In this document: positions 1-61,757 of the stretch, in pieces
Position numbering within the stretch: position 1 is the first letter of the stretch
Layout: every line of letters begins with the position of its first letter
Origin: Agapetus fuscipes
Taxonomy: Eukaryota; Arthropoda; Insecta; Trichoptera; Glossosomatidae
Reading direction: 5' to 3'
DNA: 64,000 bases
Assembly (NCBI GenBank): GCA_951799405.1
Contig: OX637343.1
Coordinates: forward strand, 2,976,001-3,040,000
Translations under genes and position numbers: made by a program
Notes under the pieces: model-generated
Seen by the model: only the letters and a program-made list of their open reading frames with translations
Told to the model about the DNA's origin: nothing
Database searches by the model: none

Positions 1-430
1 ACCATCCACCAATAAATTCAAAGCATTCATTTTTGTTTGTAGGTATTTAAAATATAATATTTAAGTTGACCTTGAAAACCGACTCTTGAAAAAGCCGAAT
101 TCCACAATTTTTTGACATAAGAACACAAACACACTCAAAAAAAATCTTTGTGTAAAAAAAAAGAGTGTTTAACTTCTATTTTTTGCGATGTATTTGGATT
201 TCATGCCTAGGCATACTAATGAGGTATATCTATTTTTAGAATCTCGATCTTTTTTCCGTAATCTAAATTACAATGGAGATACTTTCACAAAAGTTTTTTT
301 TTTTTTTGGTAGGCACTACAAAAACTTCATTTCACTGTTTTTTGATATAAAAAAAACCCACAGGAGATATGTTTTGTATCTTTGGAGATATTTAATATAA
401 AAAACCACGAGTTGGGAGTCTGAATTAGGC
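1..430 (+). repeat. Dispersed AT-rich repeat, copy 1 (family R-I)
   Basis: The start (accaataaa-tcaaagcattc) and the end (ggagatatgt-ttgtatctttggagatattt followed by cacgagttggg) are shared with 40250-40620, and part is shared in reverse with about 35190-35290. No coding potential is recognised. The small open frame at 188-400 is low-complexity Phe-rich and not credible. Confidence 0.5.
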
Positions 431-577
431 AGAAAATTGCTGGTCCTTCAGAGTTTAAGGTGTATTTGAGACCCAAAAAAACTTAGGCTATTCTAAAAAA
501 AATATACCATTGTCTTTCTAGTCATGTCTAATTAGTCAAAATGTTATTCATGCAAATAAGATTAAAGAATAATTAAT

Positions 578-692
578 GTGATGAATGTTGAGGAGATGAA
601 AGAAGTGTGCAAGGAGAGAACAGATTGGAGACACACCTGCGGAGGTACTGGCCACGCCTAGCAGAGTGGCGGCTGGATACAAGAACAACTAT
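578..692 (+). mobile_element. LINE2 3'-end fragment
   Basis: The sequence matches the last codons of the LINE2 ORF (Glu-Met-Lys-Glu-Val-Cys-Lys region) and its short 3' UTR (cgcctagcagagtggcg) seen intact at 25960-26060. It is a 5'-truncated insertion. Confidence 0.6.
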
Positions 693-837
693 TTGAGAGT
701 GTGAATTAGATGCTTTATTGATTCAATTTGTCAACACAAATCTGACAAGAAAAATAAAAGTAAACTAACATATTTTTAGAGCTTTTTTGTGTAGTATGAA
801 ATTGCTTGCACCATAATGATGATGATGATGAGTTGGT

Positions 838-1130
838 GATTTCTTTATAGCGCCGTTTTGTGACGAAGTCACTAAGTCACAAAGGCGCTTGTGCATGTGA
901 TGCCAGAAATTTTCTTGTCTTCAGTGCATTTCGGAACTTTGCATGGTCCTCTAGCTCTCTCACTTGATGAGGCAGGCGGTACCAGGTCAGAGGACCAGCG
1001 AATGCAAATGCACGCTCTCCAAACACTGTGTATGATTTTCAGGTCTCAAAAATGAGATCCGCAAGGTCTGCGCCGAAGAGTTCCTGGTTTGCGGTGAGGG
1101 AGATGAGACAGGAGGCGCTTGGATGGAGAA
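838..1130 (-). mobile_element. CR1/L2-like LINE 3' tail
   Basis: Read on the minus strand this gives FGERAFAFAGPLTWYRLP and, further on, FRNALKTRKF. That is the C-terminal signature of CR1/L2 reverse transcriptases (RAFxVAGPxLWNxLP, FKxxLKTxxF). The 3' end carries a gcgccgttttgtgac motif that recurs at 4950, 38395 and 50355. Confidence 0.6.
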
Positions 1131-1189
1131 GGTAACATAACCTCACTTAACTCAACTACGTAGTTTGGTTAAAATTTAAAAAAAAATCT

Positions 1190-1500
1190 TGTCAGTTGGT
1201 AGAATCCTTGCTTTCCATACCGAGAGCTAGGATTTGGTTCCCGCCAAGGGTGTCAGAAATGATTTCCCATTTCGGTGTTTATACCAAAATCAAAAAAATA
1301 AAAAATATATTTACTCAGCCTTCACAAGAAATGAGAACCAGCACTCCGGGAGCTGGGAAGTTCGAACCATTCGAACTGAAGTGGTTGGGGTAAGGCCGGC
1401 CCCGTTACCTGTAAAAATAATTAGGTTTCACATACCACGTGCGACCCCTTCTGTGATAACGCGTTAAGAAGTAGAACTATGTGTGAAGCTTATTTGCGTA
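1190..1500 (+). mobile_element. tRNA-derived SINE, family SINE-3
   Basis: The head resembles a tRNA: ggtagaatccttgc, then a B-box-like ggtttggttcccgcc. Then comes the body tgtcagaaatgatttccc, shared with 31384-31740 and, reversed, 39285-39490. The two short plus-strand open frames here are chance reads through the SINE. Confidence 0.65.
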
Positions 1501-1639
1501 AACAGTAAGCAAGTGATCATTTAAATTAATAATGTAAAAATAAACACACAGGTGTTTCTTCACGAGTTGATTTATTTCCTCCAGCTCTTTTGATGTTATC
1601 ACACCATTATCAACAGAGCAACCATAACATAGTTTTTTT

Positions 1640-2215
1640 TTTTAAAGAACGAAAAAAACGGATATTACTGACCGTGCAAAAGAGAAGAACGATTTTCTGT
1701 ACGTTTCGTCGGAGTCATATCCGACATCCTCAGGAGACGTGTGTCCTCTACAAAGAGGAACCACGAACTGTTGAATTATTGTTGTTTGATCGAGGCTGAA
1801 GATTGTAGGTACTTTTATTAACCTTCGGTGATACATCCATAGATGTCGCAATAGCCCCAGTTGTACAGAAGTACGATATTATGTCTTCTTGTGAAATCGT
1901 CCGATTAATGAAAGGGTGGATCATAGAAGTTAGTACTGGCCTCCATATACTGGAAAGTTTGTAGCTGTCATCTCTGTTGAAGTTGGGGTGCCTGTGTATT
2001 TCGATTGCTTCCTTCACAAGTCGGGGGATGAGAAATCTTTCTTTAGATAGAATCTTTGTTTCATCAAATCTGATCAGATGATTCCCCCCTTTCTGTGAAT
2101 GTTCACAAATAGCAGACTTGTTTGGGTTATTCGTCTTAACTGCACCAATATGTTCCTTCAATCGGGTGTTGATGCTGCGCTTGGTTTGTCCAATATAAAA
2201 GGTTAATATAATAAT
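1640..2215 (-). mobile_element. Penelope-like element fragment (GIY-YIG end and terminal region)
   Basis: The minus-strand reading gives YIGQTKRSINTRLKEHIGAV, then NNPNKSAICEH, then RLVKEAIEIHRHP, NFNRDD and KLSSIWRPVL. This matches the C-terminal GIY-YIG endonuclease of Penelope-like retroelements. The frame runs about 2210-1905 and then enters non-coding terminal sequence containing a hammerhead-like motif (separate entry). The reverse transcriptase part is absent, so this is a 3' relic. Confidence 0.75.
1704..1733 (-). ncRNA. Hammerhead-ribozyme-like motif next to the Penelope-like relic
   Basis: On the minus strand: CTGAGGA, then T, then a 5-bp stem GTCGG/CCGAC with an 8-nt loop, then GAAA and CGT. 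The hammerhead core is CUGANGA - stem II - GAAA. Penelope-like element terminal repeats are known to carry hammerheads. The extra T before stem II is unusual, and I found no convincing stem I or III partner, so activity is uncertain. Confidence 0.4.
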
Positions 2216-2900
2216 TTAAAATCTTTAGTAACATCGAAAGCCCTCCAGGAAATAAATCAACTGGGGAAGAAAAATTTTGTGTTTTATTTTTACATTATTC
2301 ATTTAAAATCAATCTTCGCAATGTAAATACACAAACCCTTAAAACTTTCTAAGTATTCATTTAATCTGTGCTCTAGATAAAGACGTATTTAAATTTTGCT
2401 TTTAGAAAAATTCAACTTGATTCCTATTTGTTGCTTTAAATATATGTATGGCTAGAGAATATAATATTAACATTATCCTTCCCGTTGTTTTTGAAAGGTC
2501 TTTCTAAGAGACTGCACTTGGTTGGAAAAGGTCAGTTATACCCTTTTGATTGTGCTGTTTGACCTTTACTGCCCTTTGACCTTTTATGTTTTGATTTTAT
2601 GACCTTTTACGTTATCATCATGTGACCTTTTATGTACCAAGTTACCTTTTATGTTAAAATATTTATTTCATGTTATATTCTGCCTATAATGTTGTATAAT
2701 ATGTTTTATTTCCCCGTTCATAATATCAGTAATTTTTTTTACATCCCAAAGTTATACTTTATTTTGTCCCCGTTTTTGTAAGACTGTCTTTATGATTTTT
2801 TTGTACTTATTCTGTTCTTTTGAAATGTTGCTTTTAAATAACAATGTATCTGATCTCATTTCAAAGCTAGTTTGAACTTCTTCTTCTTCTTCCTCTTGTT
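2216..2900. other. AT-rich stretch with a cluster of TGACCTTT motifs (2545-2655)
   Basis: There is no gene here. Between 2545 and 2655 the motif TGACCTTT or a close variant occurs about five times in the same orientation. The motif resembles the nuclear-receptor half site AAGGTCA read in reverse. The rest is unremarkable AT-rich sequence. Confidence 0.35.
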
Positions 2901-3174
2901 ATAGATCTATGGTCTCGCACGCTTAATAATAAAGAGAAATAATTCGAAAATTGGGAAAATCGAGATTTTGTAATAAAATGCAAGAACAATGCGAGAAGAA
3001 TAGGTAGAATGCGACAGCCGTTCAATTTGGACGAATATGACCGAGATAAAACATCGGCCTCTTTTTTCATCCCATACAAGTTGTACTCGTTGTCTGAACT
3101 TAAAACGTGATTTCCCAACATTCTTGTTTTTTGAGTTATTGCTCTTTATTATTAAACGTGCGATCTGTTTAGTG

Positions 3175-3362
3175 TGGAATTCCCTCCCAGAAGACCAGCT
3201 GTTCTTCCATCTTTTGGGAGGGCGACCTGGTAGACGCTGGCTTTCCGGTATCTCCTGTACCACGACTCGGGCTATCCATCCTTTGTTCAAGTGGTCTATA
3301 TAGTTTGTCCAGAACCGTCTCCTCTTCCTGCTCCATCTGACGGTGTCATCAGTACCGCACAT
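3175..3362 (-). mobile_element. Possible LINE reverse-transcriptase tail
   Basis: The minus-strand frame contains WSRKRRRFWTNYIDHL and LPGRPPKRWKNSW. The latter resembles the GRPxxRW block near the C-terminus of RTE-like LINE proteins. Nothing else of the element is recognisable. Confidence 0.35.
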
Positions 3363-3421
3363 GCTTATGATTTCTGATTTCTGGGCTAGTTTGATGACTC
3401 ACTGTATTTTTGTACCAACAG

Positions 3422-53558
<50,137 letters not shown>

Positions 53559-54790
53559 GCGGGCAGCCAATCACAGCCCAGCAAAATCAAACATAACCTC
53601 CAAGCTTAACATAACCTCCAAGCTCAGCATAACCTCCCAAGTGCATATATATTCCAAGTGATACATATCGCCACCTTTAGGTAAAGCTGAATAATTGAAA
53701 CATTGTGGATAAAACATTTTATTGTGTGTAACTTCTCATAGTAAGTGAACTAATTATAAGAAAGTGCTCATGAAAAACTTGTAAACTACAGGATTGTGAC
53801 ACTTTTGAAGTGTTTTCTCTTGTAGAAAATAGGTTAAAAGGTACATTGATCTGAGAAATGCAAATTAGCTTAATAAAATGCCAGTTATTCAGTTTTACCT
53901 TTAAGGTATCGATATACAGGTTTATAATAACATGAACACTCCATAATAAGTCAATTTAAAAAAGGAACTACACTCAGCTTTGAAATTATCAGCCAAATTC
54001 AAGCATTGCATGGTAATGAAGTACATAACCTATAATTTTAGCGCATTTCATGACAGTGCATCAAAGGCCCGTAAGAATTGGAAAAAGCATTTGATTCTCG
54101 AAACATCGTTTAAAGAGCCCCTCTGAATGTGGCGCCCTCATAAAAAAAGAGTCAATCTACTGCTTGCATTTTTTTTTTTCAAAAAGTGAAGCTCAAATTA
54201 TTGTTTCTGGTATATCTAATTTGCTTCTACGGAGTGTTTGCTTAAAGTTCTTGCTTTATTTTCAAAAAGTTTTAAATAAAAATCATTGATTCCAGTTAAA
54301 AAAAACCAGTGTAAAACAAGATGGCGGCATTTGGAATTTTTGACAGCTGTGTCCTTGAATCCATAAAAGTGCTGCCAATTTCACTGAAAGTAACCCGGTG
54401 ATACCATGCTAAAAAAATAAAATATATACCTACCTTAAAACTATAAAACTACTCAAAAATTATGTTAAAACTAAAGGAAATATTATTTTACCTTGTTAGT
54501 ATGGAAAGTATCTTATTGCTTAATCAGTATTTAAAAAACAACTATATTTGTAGGAATAGATCAAGGTCTGGTACCTTATACTTGAGATTATATAAAAGGC
54601 AGCTTTTATTTAGAAAAAAGTAAGAATACAAAAAAGTCATTTGTTTTGCATTTAAACATTCTTAAAATGAATGTTGTTAAGATTATAATTTCATGCATGG
54701 TGTAGGATATTTAAGTATTTATTTTTCTCTTTATATCCTTTGATTTAAGTAAATATTATGAAATGTATTCTGATCAATAAAAATATATTT
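53559..54790 (+). other. Dhc64C: Probable dynein 3' UTR with poly(A) signals
   Basis: aataaa occurs at 53872-53877 and 54776-54781. An 18-bp unit (acataacctccaagctta) is repeated about three times at 53589-53645. caagatggcggc occurs near 54320. Which signal is used cannot be told from sequence. Confidence 0.45.
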
Positions 54791-55059
54791 AACATAATTA
54801 AACATTTCTTTCATTTCAACTAAAATATCAGCAGCATGACATCTATGAAAACCAACATGTTGTAGAGGTAGTCACGACTCATTCCTTTGCCAAACTGCTT
54901 ATGGAATGAGTTACCGGTATCTGTGTTTCCATCCCAATTTAATCGTACCCTTCTCAAATCCAATATCAATCGCCATTTCCTCTCAGTGTCTCAAAACAAA
55001 GCAACGTAACACACACTGCGCAGCTAACTGCCCTGCAACCGGATAAGGACAACTGCCAC

Positions 55060-55158
55060 ATCACCAACATCTCTGCGGCTCTATAACAAGTGGCATAGAC
55101 CCCTAGAGTCTCTTGAATCTAGGGAGTCTCCCGCACAGGCTTCCTTAAAAAAAAACTA
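55060..55158 (+). mobile_element. SINE-1 type B tail fragment
   Basis: Contains ctctgcggctctataacaag, agacccctagagtctcttga and poly-A, without the tRNA-like head. A hAT-like edge (cagtgttttccaatcttttt) begins near 55184. Confidence 0.6.
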
Positions 55159-55424
55159 GCATTTAATAGTATATTGCAGTGTTTTCCAATCTTTTTGATT
55201 TTGTAACCCTGAAAAAATTGTTGAAAAATTCTGGTGACCCCCTTGTGCTATGCATGTAATTTGACCACGTTTCGGCAAATCTTTGAAAAATAAAAAAGCC
55301 CATCAAATCATAGAAACTTGCTTTTCTTCCTTTTGACTGCGACCCACATATTGATATATGAACTTTAGTATATTGTATTAGGGCAGCAGAAAAATAAAAA
55401 AATCCTCAAGAGCAGAGACATCTA

Positions 55425-55795
55425 TGAATATGGAGAGTTGCTTTCCGGGTTCCGATGCTGTTTTCTATCTGAGCTGGAGTTTCCAGAAGTTTTGCCCATC
55501 TTTGCAATGGGCTTCTTCAGAAATTTTTCATTTCAAGATTGGTGTTCAAATACTCCTTAGTTTCACAAATGTAGTTTAACAATGTCGCTGCTCTTGCAAA
55601 CCAACTTGTATGTAAAGTGACTTCTGTATCATTCTCGTATCCTGAGTGAACTCCTCACATAATCATCTTCCCGCTGAAAAAGTCCGTCATAGACATGGGT
55701 GAAACATCCGTTAGCTCCAGTCCAAATAGCCCACGACAACATATCCCATAAAGCAACTCTCAGCCAGCCGTGTAAGTTCCTCTATGATAAAACTC
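55425..55795. mobile_element. Foldback of Penelope-like terminal sequence
   Basis: Inverted arms at 55430-55520 and 55660-55795. The left arm holds the complement of CTGAAGAAGCCCAT, TGCAAAG, ATGGGCAAAAC (55489-55520), a perfect six-base-pair stem. Confidence 0.5.
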
Positions 55796-56231
55796 CTATC
55801 TATGAATATATTCCCGAGTGAAATGACCTAATGATGATGTATGTAGAAATCTCATCCTAAAGAAAGAGAGAGACATCTGTGTAAAGGTTTTAAACAAAAG
55901 TAACCTCACAGGGATCAGGAGGACAAAAACATGAAGAGGTAAAAATCCAGTCAATCTCATGTGTACTTACCAGCTGCTCAAACCAGGCAATGAGGTTTTT
56001 TTACTCTGAATGTTTTGCATTCACGTATGCAATGCTGTCGCTGTCTAGACATCAAAATAAATCGACAGTATTGGTTCAAAGAGCCCATCATTCAAAAGGA
56101 TGGTAACAAAACTATTTCAAATAATAATTGATGGTGAGAATGCGTTAGAAGATCCCTCCAAAAATAGGCAAAGGCCTAGCCAGGCGCATGCGCAAAAAAT
56201 ACGCTCCCACATCTATGAAAAGCTTTTCATA

Positions 56232-57180
56232 GATGCTCTCTATCTCCACATTTTATTTACTCCTAATACTTTCCCGCCAAAATTTTTACAAGGTTAGGCT
56301 CTCTATCTCCTCATGTACTATGCGCTCCTAGTAGAACTAGCCTAAAGTGTGAAAATGTTAGGTTCTCTACCTCCTCATATTTTATTTGCTCCTAATACTT
56401 TCCCACCAAAAAATTTGTAAGGTTAGGCTCTCTATCTCCTCATGTACTATGCGCTCCTAGTAGAACTAGCCTAAAGTCTGAAAATGTTAGGTTCTCTACC
56501 TTCTCATATTTTATTTGCTCCTAATACTTTCCCGCCAAAATTTTTACAAGGTTAGGCTCTCTATCTCCTCATGTACTATGCGCTCCTAGTAGAACTAGCC
56601 TAAAGTCTGAAAATGTTAGGTTCTCTACCTCCTCATATTTTATTTGCTCCTAATACTTTCCCGCCAAAATTTTTGCAGGGTTAGGCTCTCTATCTCCTCA
56701 TGTACTATGCGCTCCTAGTAGAACTAGCCTAAAGTCTGAAAATGTTAGGTTCTCTACCTTCTCATATTTTATTTGCTCCTAATACTTTCCCGCCAAATTT
56801 TTTGCAAGGTTAGGCTCTCTATCTCCTCATGTACTATGCGCTCCTAGTAGAACTAGCCTATAGTCTGAAAATATTAGGTTCTCTACCTACTCATATTTTA
56901 TTTGCTCCTAATACTTTCCCACCAAATTTTTTGCAAAGTTAGGCTCTCTATCTTCTCATGTAGGTACTATGCGCTCCTAGTAGAATTAGCCTTAAGTTTG
57001 AAAATGTTAGGGTCTCTACCTCCTTTTGTATTACGCGCTCCTATTTCGCGCCAAAAAAAGGCACTTACCTCCTTGCGTGTAATGTTCCCCTGGTAAGTTT
57101 CAGTTAAAGTTTTGATGCGGTAAGGTTCTCTATCTCCTCATATTTTATTTGCTCCTAATACTTTCCTTCTTAAAATTTGG
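56232..57180. repeat. 129-bp satellite array with internal dimer structure
   Basis: The marker gttaggctctctatc starts near 56293, 56422, 56551, 56680, 56809 and 56938, exactly 129 bp apart each time. Each unit is two related halves of about 64 bp, both with tctctaYctcctcat and gctccta. Edges decay on both sides. No coding content. Confidence 0.9.
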
Positions 57181-57969
57181 CAAGCTTAGGTTCACTATGT
57201 CCTCGTCCATTTTCTTGGTATTTTAACTAAAAATATGGCTTAGTTTTCTTTTTGCTCCTGATACTTTTTAAGATTATATTTCTCTTTCTCACATCTTGAT
57301 ACTTACATTTGAATAAGAATGCCATTCGACTCTTGCTGCCTTCTCCCATCATCTGCAAATACAGCCAGCTGCATCAGTGTTGCCATCTTTTTATAGGTAG
57401 TGGGATTTTTCATCCTAAGTCACTGATCAATTTAAATAAAAATGATGGAGCAGCAGAGCTGTTTGTTGTGTCAAATTAGTTAGTGGCTTTTCACACCAAA
57501 CACATTCTACCTGTTTCTATGGGCTGTCTATAGTTTGTTCTATTCTAAAATGTAGTCTAGGAATGCTTGGGGATGTATAAAAGCTTTCACACCATTTGCC
57601 CATAGACAAACCAGGCAAATGCGATCTATGTGAAATGGGAGTTCTTGTTTATATAAGTTATAGTAATATAATTGTTTGTTTTGTCGATAACCATGACAGA
57701 ATACTCTACAAGTTGTATTTGAGCATTTTATTTACAGCTTCCTATAATTTTACTACTATGTGAATGCACGTTAAGCAAATTCAATTTATGTGTGACGCAG
57801 AATTTAATTTTTGCGGACGAAATTTTGTTTTGATGCCCATTCAAGCTTTTGGAAATTCCATGACTACCCCCCCCCCCCCCAATTGGGTGATCTTCAATTT
57901 TTCAAAACTTGCCCCCCCCTAGTTTTGAACCTGGGTACGCTTTTGGTGTGACCTATTGCTCTTTGCTTC

Positions 57970-58485
57970 ATGGGAATTCAATGCGTGAAACAAGCGGCTG
58001 ACGATGGATTTGAAACTGTCAGTACACAATGGCATATTGATGTATGGAAAAGAAACATGGACTACGAGTGACAAAGAAATGAGTAAGGTATGTATGGTAG
58101 AATTGAAACACTTGAGGAGTATGACAGGAATTTTTTCACAGATAGAGTTACAAATGAATAGGGGAAAGGAAAATGCAAGTTAACAGAGGATGTGAAAGTT
58201 AAGGTACAAAATAATGTGATAGTTTGGACATGTAGAAATAGGTGCATGATGAAAGACTTACAAAAAGCATTCACAGAGGAAATGTGGCAGGAAAAGATCA
58301 GATTGGTGAGATTGTAAAAGAATGTGATGAACAAAGCTAATGTAAAAGAAGGAAATATATGAAATAAGTGATGAATAAGAATTAATTGAAGGAGATTATC
58401 AAGATAGGAAAAAATGGAAGCAAATCCGCAAAGGCTTTGGCTATCCCTAGTGTAATGGCGACAGAGTTATAGTTACAGTTACATT
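57970..58485 (+). mobile_element. LINE2, decayed 3' copy
   Basis: Follows the LINE2 C-terminus (gcggctgacgatggatttga, atggcatattgatgtatgg) with many indels and ends gtaatggcgacagagttata with a gttacagttac tail. Confidence 0.75.
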
Positions 58486-59723
58486 CATTTATCATTAAAT
58501 TTTATTATTCAGAAATGCATACAAACGCACCACTTATATTTTACGTACAAACCGTTTATTGGAGAAATCAAGTAACGTCTTCTGGAGACCTTACTATTTG
58601 TGGGGGAAAAATAACAATAACAAAAAACACAAATTTGATCATTGATTTACTTTATCACAAAATAAAAAATGTTTTTTTTACAAATAAGTACACGTATGTA
58701 AGTACTTAACAAAAATCACTAATTATGTATTTATATAATAGTACTTGTATTTTACTCACTATGCTAGGAAGAGAATATGAGAAGTTTTGGAAGTTGTACT
58801 CTATATTTGAATATGTTCCATTTTTGCAAATATTATAAGTATTTTCAATTTGAATGCTGTAAAAATTTCAGTTAACCATTAAAGTTACTCATAAAAGAGA
58901 AAATATAAACCCATGAGGCACTCGATGGGACAAAGCCCCTTCCTTGGAAAGGTCTTTGAACGAAAAATCTCGCAAAGGTGAACTGGAGGTCTTCCAAAAA
59001 CTTCATGCTTCCAGGATTTGAAACTGTTCATGGATGTCGCCTCCTACATATTTAAAACTCAAGAGAATGGCTACCAGCAGAGGCAAAAAGCTAGCTCAAC
59101 AAGGCACTTACTTTAGAAGAACATGATGAGTTATGTACCTATTTGAATAGTTACTATAGTTAATATGATTTTGAAAGTAACAAGCTTAAACATATCTGTT
59201 GATAGCTGATATGATTGATTATAATCTCTATAATTTGCATTTGACAGTTGTTTGTTGGTTGTTAACGAGAATAATATTTGGCTAGGAGAGAAAACTCCTA
59301 ACAAATGCCATGGCGATAACTGTTTTCAGGTGTGTCTCTGATGACAGATCATATGAAAGGTGCTGATGCTGTGAGCGCTGCTGTCTTGCTATTGCGTCAT
59401 CATGTTACGTGAACGGGGACACACGGCAATTCAATGAGGGGATCCTGCATTTCTCTCCTGAGCTCTATACTCCTTGGTTGTCAACTTATAGGTTTGGTTT
59501 CTACGATTGCTAGTTGTCTCTTGATTGTTGCTTGATGACTATGGTTGTAGTTTTGATAGTTGTCAGCTATCTATTGACTAATTTATAATATGTGCTTATG
59601 ACAGTTGTGTGTTGGTTGATGACAAATACATAGTTCTGGTTTTGACTGTTGCCAGTTGTCTTTGACTGTTGATTGGTGGCTATGGCTTGTAGTTTGGACA
59701 GCTGACGGTTGTGGCTGCTTGTC
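58486..59723. other. Intergenic AT-rich DNA between two convergent genes
   Basis: No gene seen. A loosely repeated motif (gacagttgtNtgttggttg) occurs near 59245 and 59600. Confidence 0.5.
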
Positions 59724-59885
59724 CTATATCTGGAAGGGCTCCATGTCGATGTTGTTGTTGATCATCTCCTCGTCTATCCACTCCCTGAGAGCAGCCACGT
59801 TGGCGTACACGCCTGGAGTGCTGTTCTCTCCGCAGCCAATGCCCCAGGCCACTATACCAGATTGCATGTAGCGATCAGGGTGGTC
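59724..59885 (-). CDS. Serine protease homolog, last exon
   Basis: Encodes [20 protein letters not shown] then [20 protein letters not shown] and ends EPFQI stop. Acceptor at 59887-59886. Confidence 0.93.
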   Translation of the reverse strand, partial: DHPDRYMQSGIVAWGIGCGENSTPGVYANVAALREWIDEEMINNNIDMEPFQI

Positions 59886-61484
59886 CTGCAATCACAACAA
59901 CAGACAGTTATATCCTATTTAAGTACTATTCAGAACCAAGACAACATACTGAATGATGCTGGAGAGTTGCTTTCCGAATCTGTTGCTTTAGTCTGTGGGA
60001 GAGCTTCCGGACGTTTCGAAGGCACCTATTCTATCTCTCAGCTTTTCATCCCTCCCCTCCCCCCCAGTCGACGCTATTTATTGGCTCTTTACATACTTTG
60101 AAATTTTGTAAATTGTAATTTTGGTTCTTCCAACTCAAAAGATTGCCGACCCCTGCACTAGCCTACAGCCAATAAGTCAAGGTGAAAAAATTGATTTAGA
60201 TAAGTGTCATCACTCACAGGCATTGGGCACACCAGCGGGGACCCTCCATCTCCCTTGCACGTGTCCTTGCCGGGTTCCCCTCCCGCGCAGATGAAGGTCC
60301 TGTGCAGCTCAAAGTGCTGGCCCAGCCGGGTCTTCCGCAAGGAGGTCTGGCAGGCGCGGCGCTCTACAATCGGCAGTTCAACCTGGAAACAAACAATACA
60401 ACTGATATGTGAATGGAAGGTTCTGCTAGAAAGACGAAGATGAATAATAAAGCGACGAATCATACCAATATTACGTTTTGATTTTTTTCACACATGCAAT
60501 TTCCTCAAGGACAAAGCGGCAAGATGGTTAACTATATGTGTAGCTTAATGAGTTTGCATTGAGGCTTTTTTTTCAACATATTATGTTGAACCAGGAACTG
60601 TAGTGCAGGCGGGGTTCGAAGCGGCGTTAGCGTCAATAATGCAAATTCGAGTGCCAACCCTTTATCCCCTCGATCATCTCAGCGACCTTTGTACACAATG
60701 ACTTGGATGTTTTGTTTACCTTCTTGAGGATGACTTGGTATTTGCCCTCCTTGCCGAACACGTCCTTGCCCCAGCCGGAAGCGAAGCACCTGTTGGGGGG
60801 CGCCACGGGGCCTGCAGGGGGCAGGCACACCACGCCAATGTTCTCAGCTTCAGTCACCGGGCTGTCCAGGAACAGCAGAGCAATGTCGCTGAACAGACCA
60901 CCTAGAAGTGTTTGACATTTGAGAATGGTCTTTGAATATATATATACACATGTTTATAGGTTTCCGGGTAATACATTCATTAGGCTTGTTCTCGAACCAA
61001 CGTTTTGAACCAGTCATACGGTTCATCATCAGGGCGATCCCTTTGCGTGCGTGGTTGACTTTCAACTTTACGACGTTTGATATGCATCAACATACACAAT
61101 GTTGATGAATGATATGAATTGTCTGCTTTTATTCAAATTCCTACAGCAAATGTTTAACTGTTGGTGTAGCATTCCACAAGGGTCCTTTTCAGGGCCTTTA
61201 TTATTTATAAGCAGATAATTTATAAAAGCAGCTGTTTATATCAACATCTACCTGCATAGAAGTGTTCATGAGACACTATCTTGCTGACTCCTCTGTCCTG
61301 ATGAGGGAAGATCTCGTTCTTGGTCTGTGTGTCCCACTCGCCGGCCCTGACCTTGAGCTTGAGGGGCGTGGTCTTCTTGTTAACCACGCAGTGAGCGGCT
61401 GTCAGCACCACGGACGGGTGGATCAGGGAGCCTCCACACATGTACACGTTCAGCTTCTGGTCTGTATTTGCGATAGGTTCTTCC
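59724..61484 (-). CDS. Clip-type serine protease homolog, catalytically dead (last four exons)
   Basis: Minus-strand exons 61484-61252, 60901-60720, 60382-60218 and 59885-59724 join in frame to give a trypsin-fold domain of about 245 residues. His block [10 protein letters not shown] and Asp block SDIALLFLD are present, but the Ser block reads [12 protein letters not shown] instead of GDSGGP, so the nucleophile is lost. This pattern is typical of arthropod CLIPA/masquerade-like homologs, which act as cofactors in prophenoloxidase activation and haemolymph immunity; that role is inferred from family. Six or more Cys are in conserved places. The N-terminus (signal peptide, clip domain) lies right of the window or is hidden by the LINEs. 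Confidence 0.9.
60218..60382 (-). CDS. Serine protease homolog, exon with altered Ser site
   Basis: Encodes [20 protein letters not shown] then [19 protein letters not shown] and SPLVCPMP, 55 codons. Gly stands where the catalytic Ser should be. Confidence 0.94.
60585..60695 (-). mobile_element. SINE-2 fragment
   Basis: Minus strand: gaggggataaagggttggca, cgaaccccgcctgcactaca. It is a head-only piece in the protease homolog intron. A Penelope-like block also lies at 59950-60010. Confidence 0.55.
60720..60901 (-). CDS. Serine protease homolog, exon with Asp site
   Basis: Encodes [20 protein letters not shown] then [20 protein letters not shown] and YQVILKK. Confidence 0.94.
61252..61484 (-). 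CDS. Serine protease homolog, exon with His site
   Basis: Encodes [20 protein letters not shown] then [20 protein letters not shown] and [20 protein letters not shown]. The first base completes a codon begun in an exon not found in the window. Confidence 0.92.
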
Positions 61485-61554
61485 CTGTAAACAAAACAAC
61501 CTAATTAAGTCTTGGAGGTTTGTTTTTATGCATTGATATCCAAATATCCAGAGT

Positions 61555-61671
61555 CATAATAAATGGAGAGCTTGTATGATGAAGGTTATGACTCTGGATG
61601 AAATGAAAGAAGTATGTAAGGACAGAAAGAAATGGCGGTTGATCTGTAATGTTGGCGGATAGGACTAGGGT
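61555..61671 (+). mobile_element. LINE1 ORF 3'-end fragment
   Basis: Encodes the QSHNKWRACMMKVMTLDEMK region and stops at gttggcggatag. It directly abuts the poly-T end of LINE3. Confidence 0.75.
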
Positions 61672-61757
61672 TTTTTTTTTTTTTTTTTTTTTTTTATTGT
61701 AGCAAAATAATGCTAATTAAAACAATTTTATATCAAGTCAAAATAAAAACAGTTATG

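Noticed and set aside
1..3421. A dynein exon for AAA1 or the AAA1-AAA2 link
   Set aside because: I found no peptide matching the region before VLQLYQ. Everything recognisable here is repeats, so the previous exon must be left of the window.
56232..57180. CRISPR array
   Set aside because: The 129-bp units are contiguous with no unique spacers, and the host is an animal. It is a satellite.
61155..61210. A coding exon in the protease homolog intron
   Set aside because: The plus-strand peptide [14 protein letters not shown] is the RT block, opposite in strand to the gene and followed by a stop.
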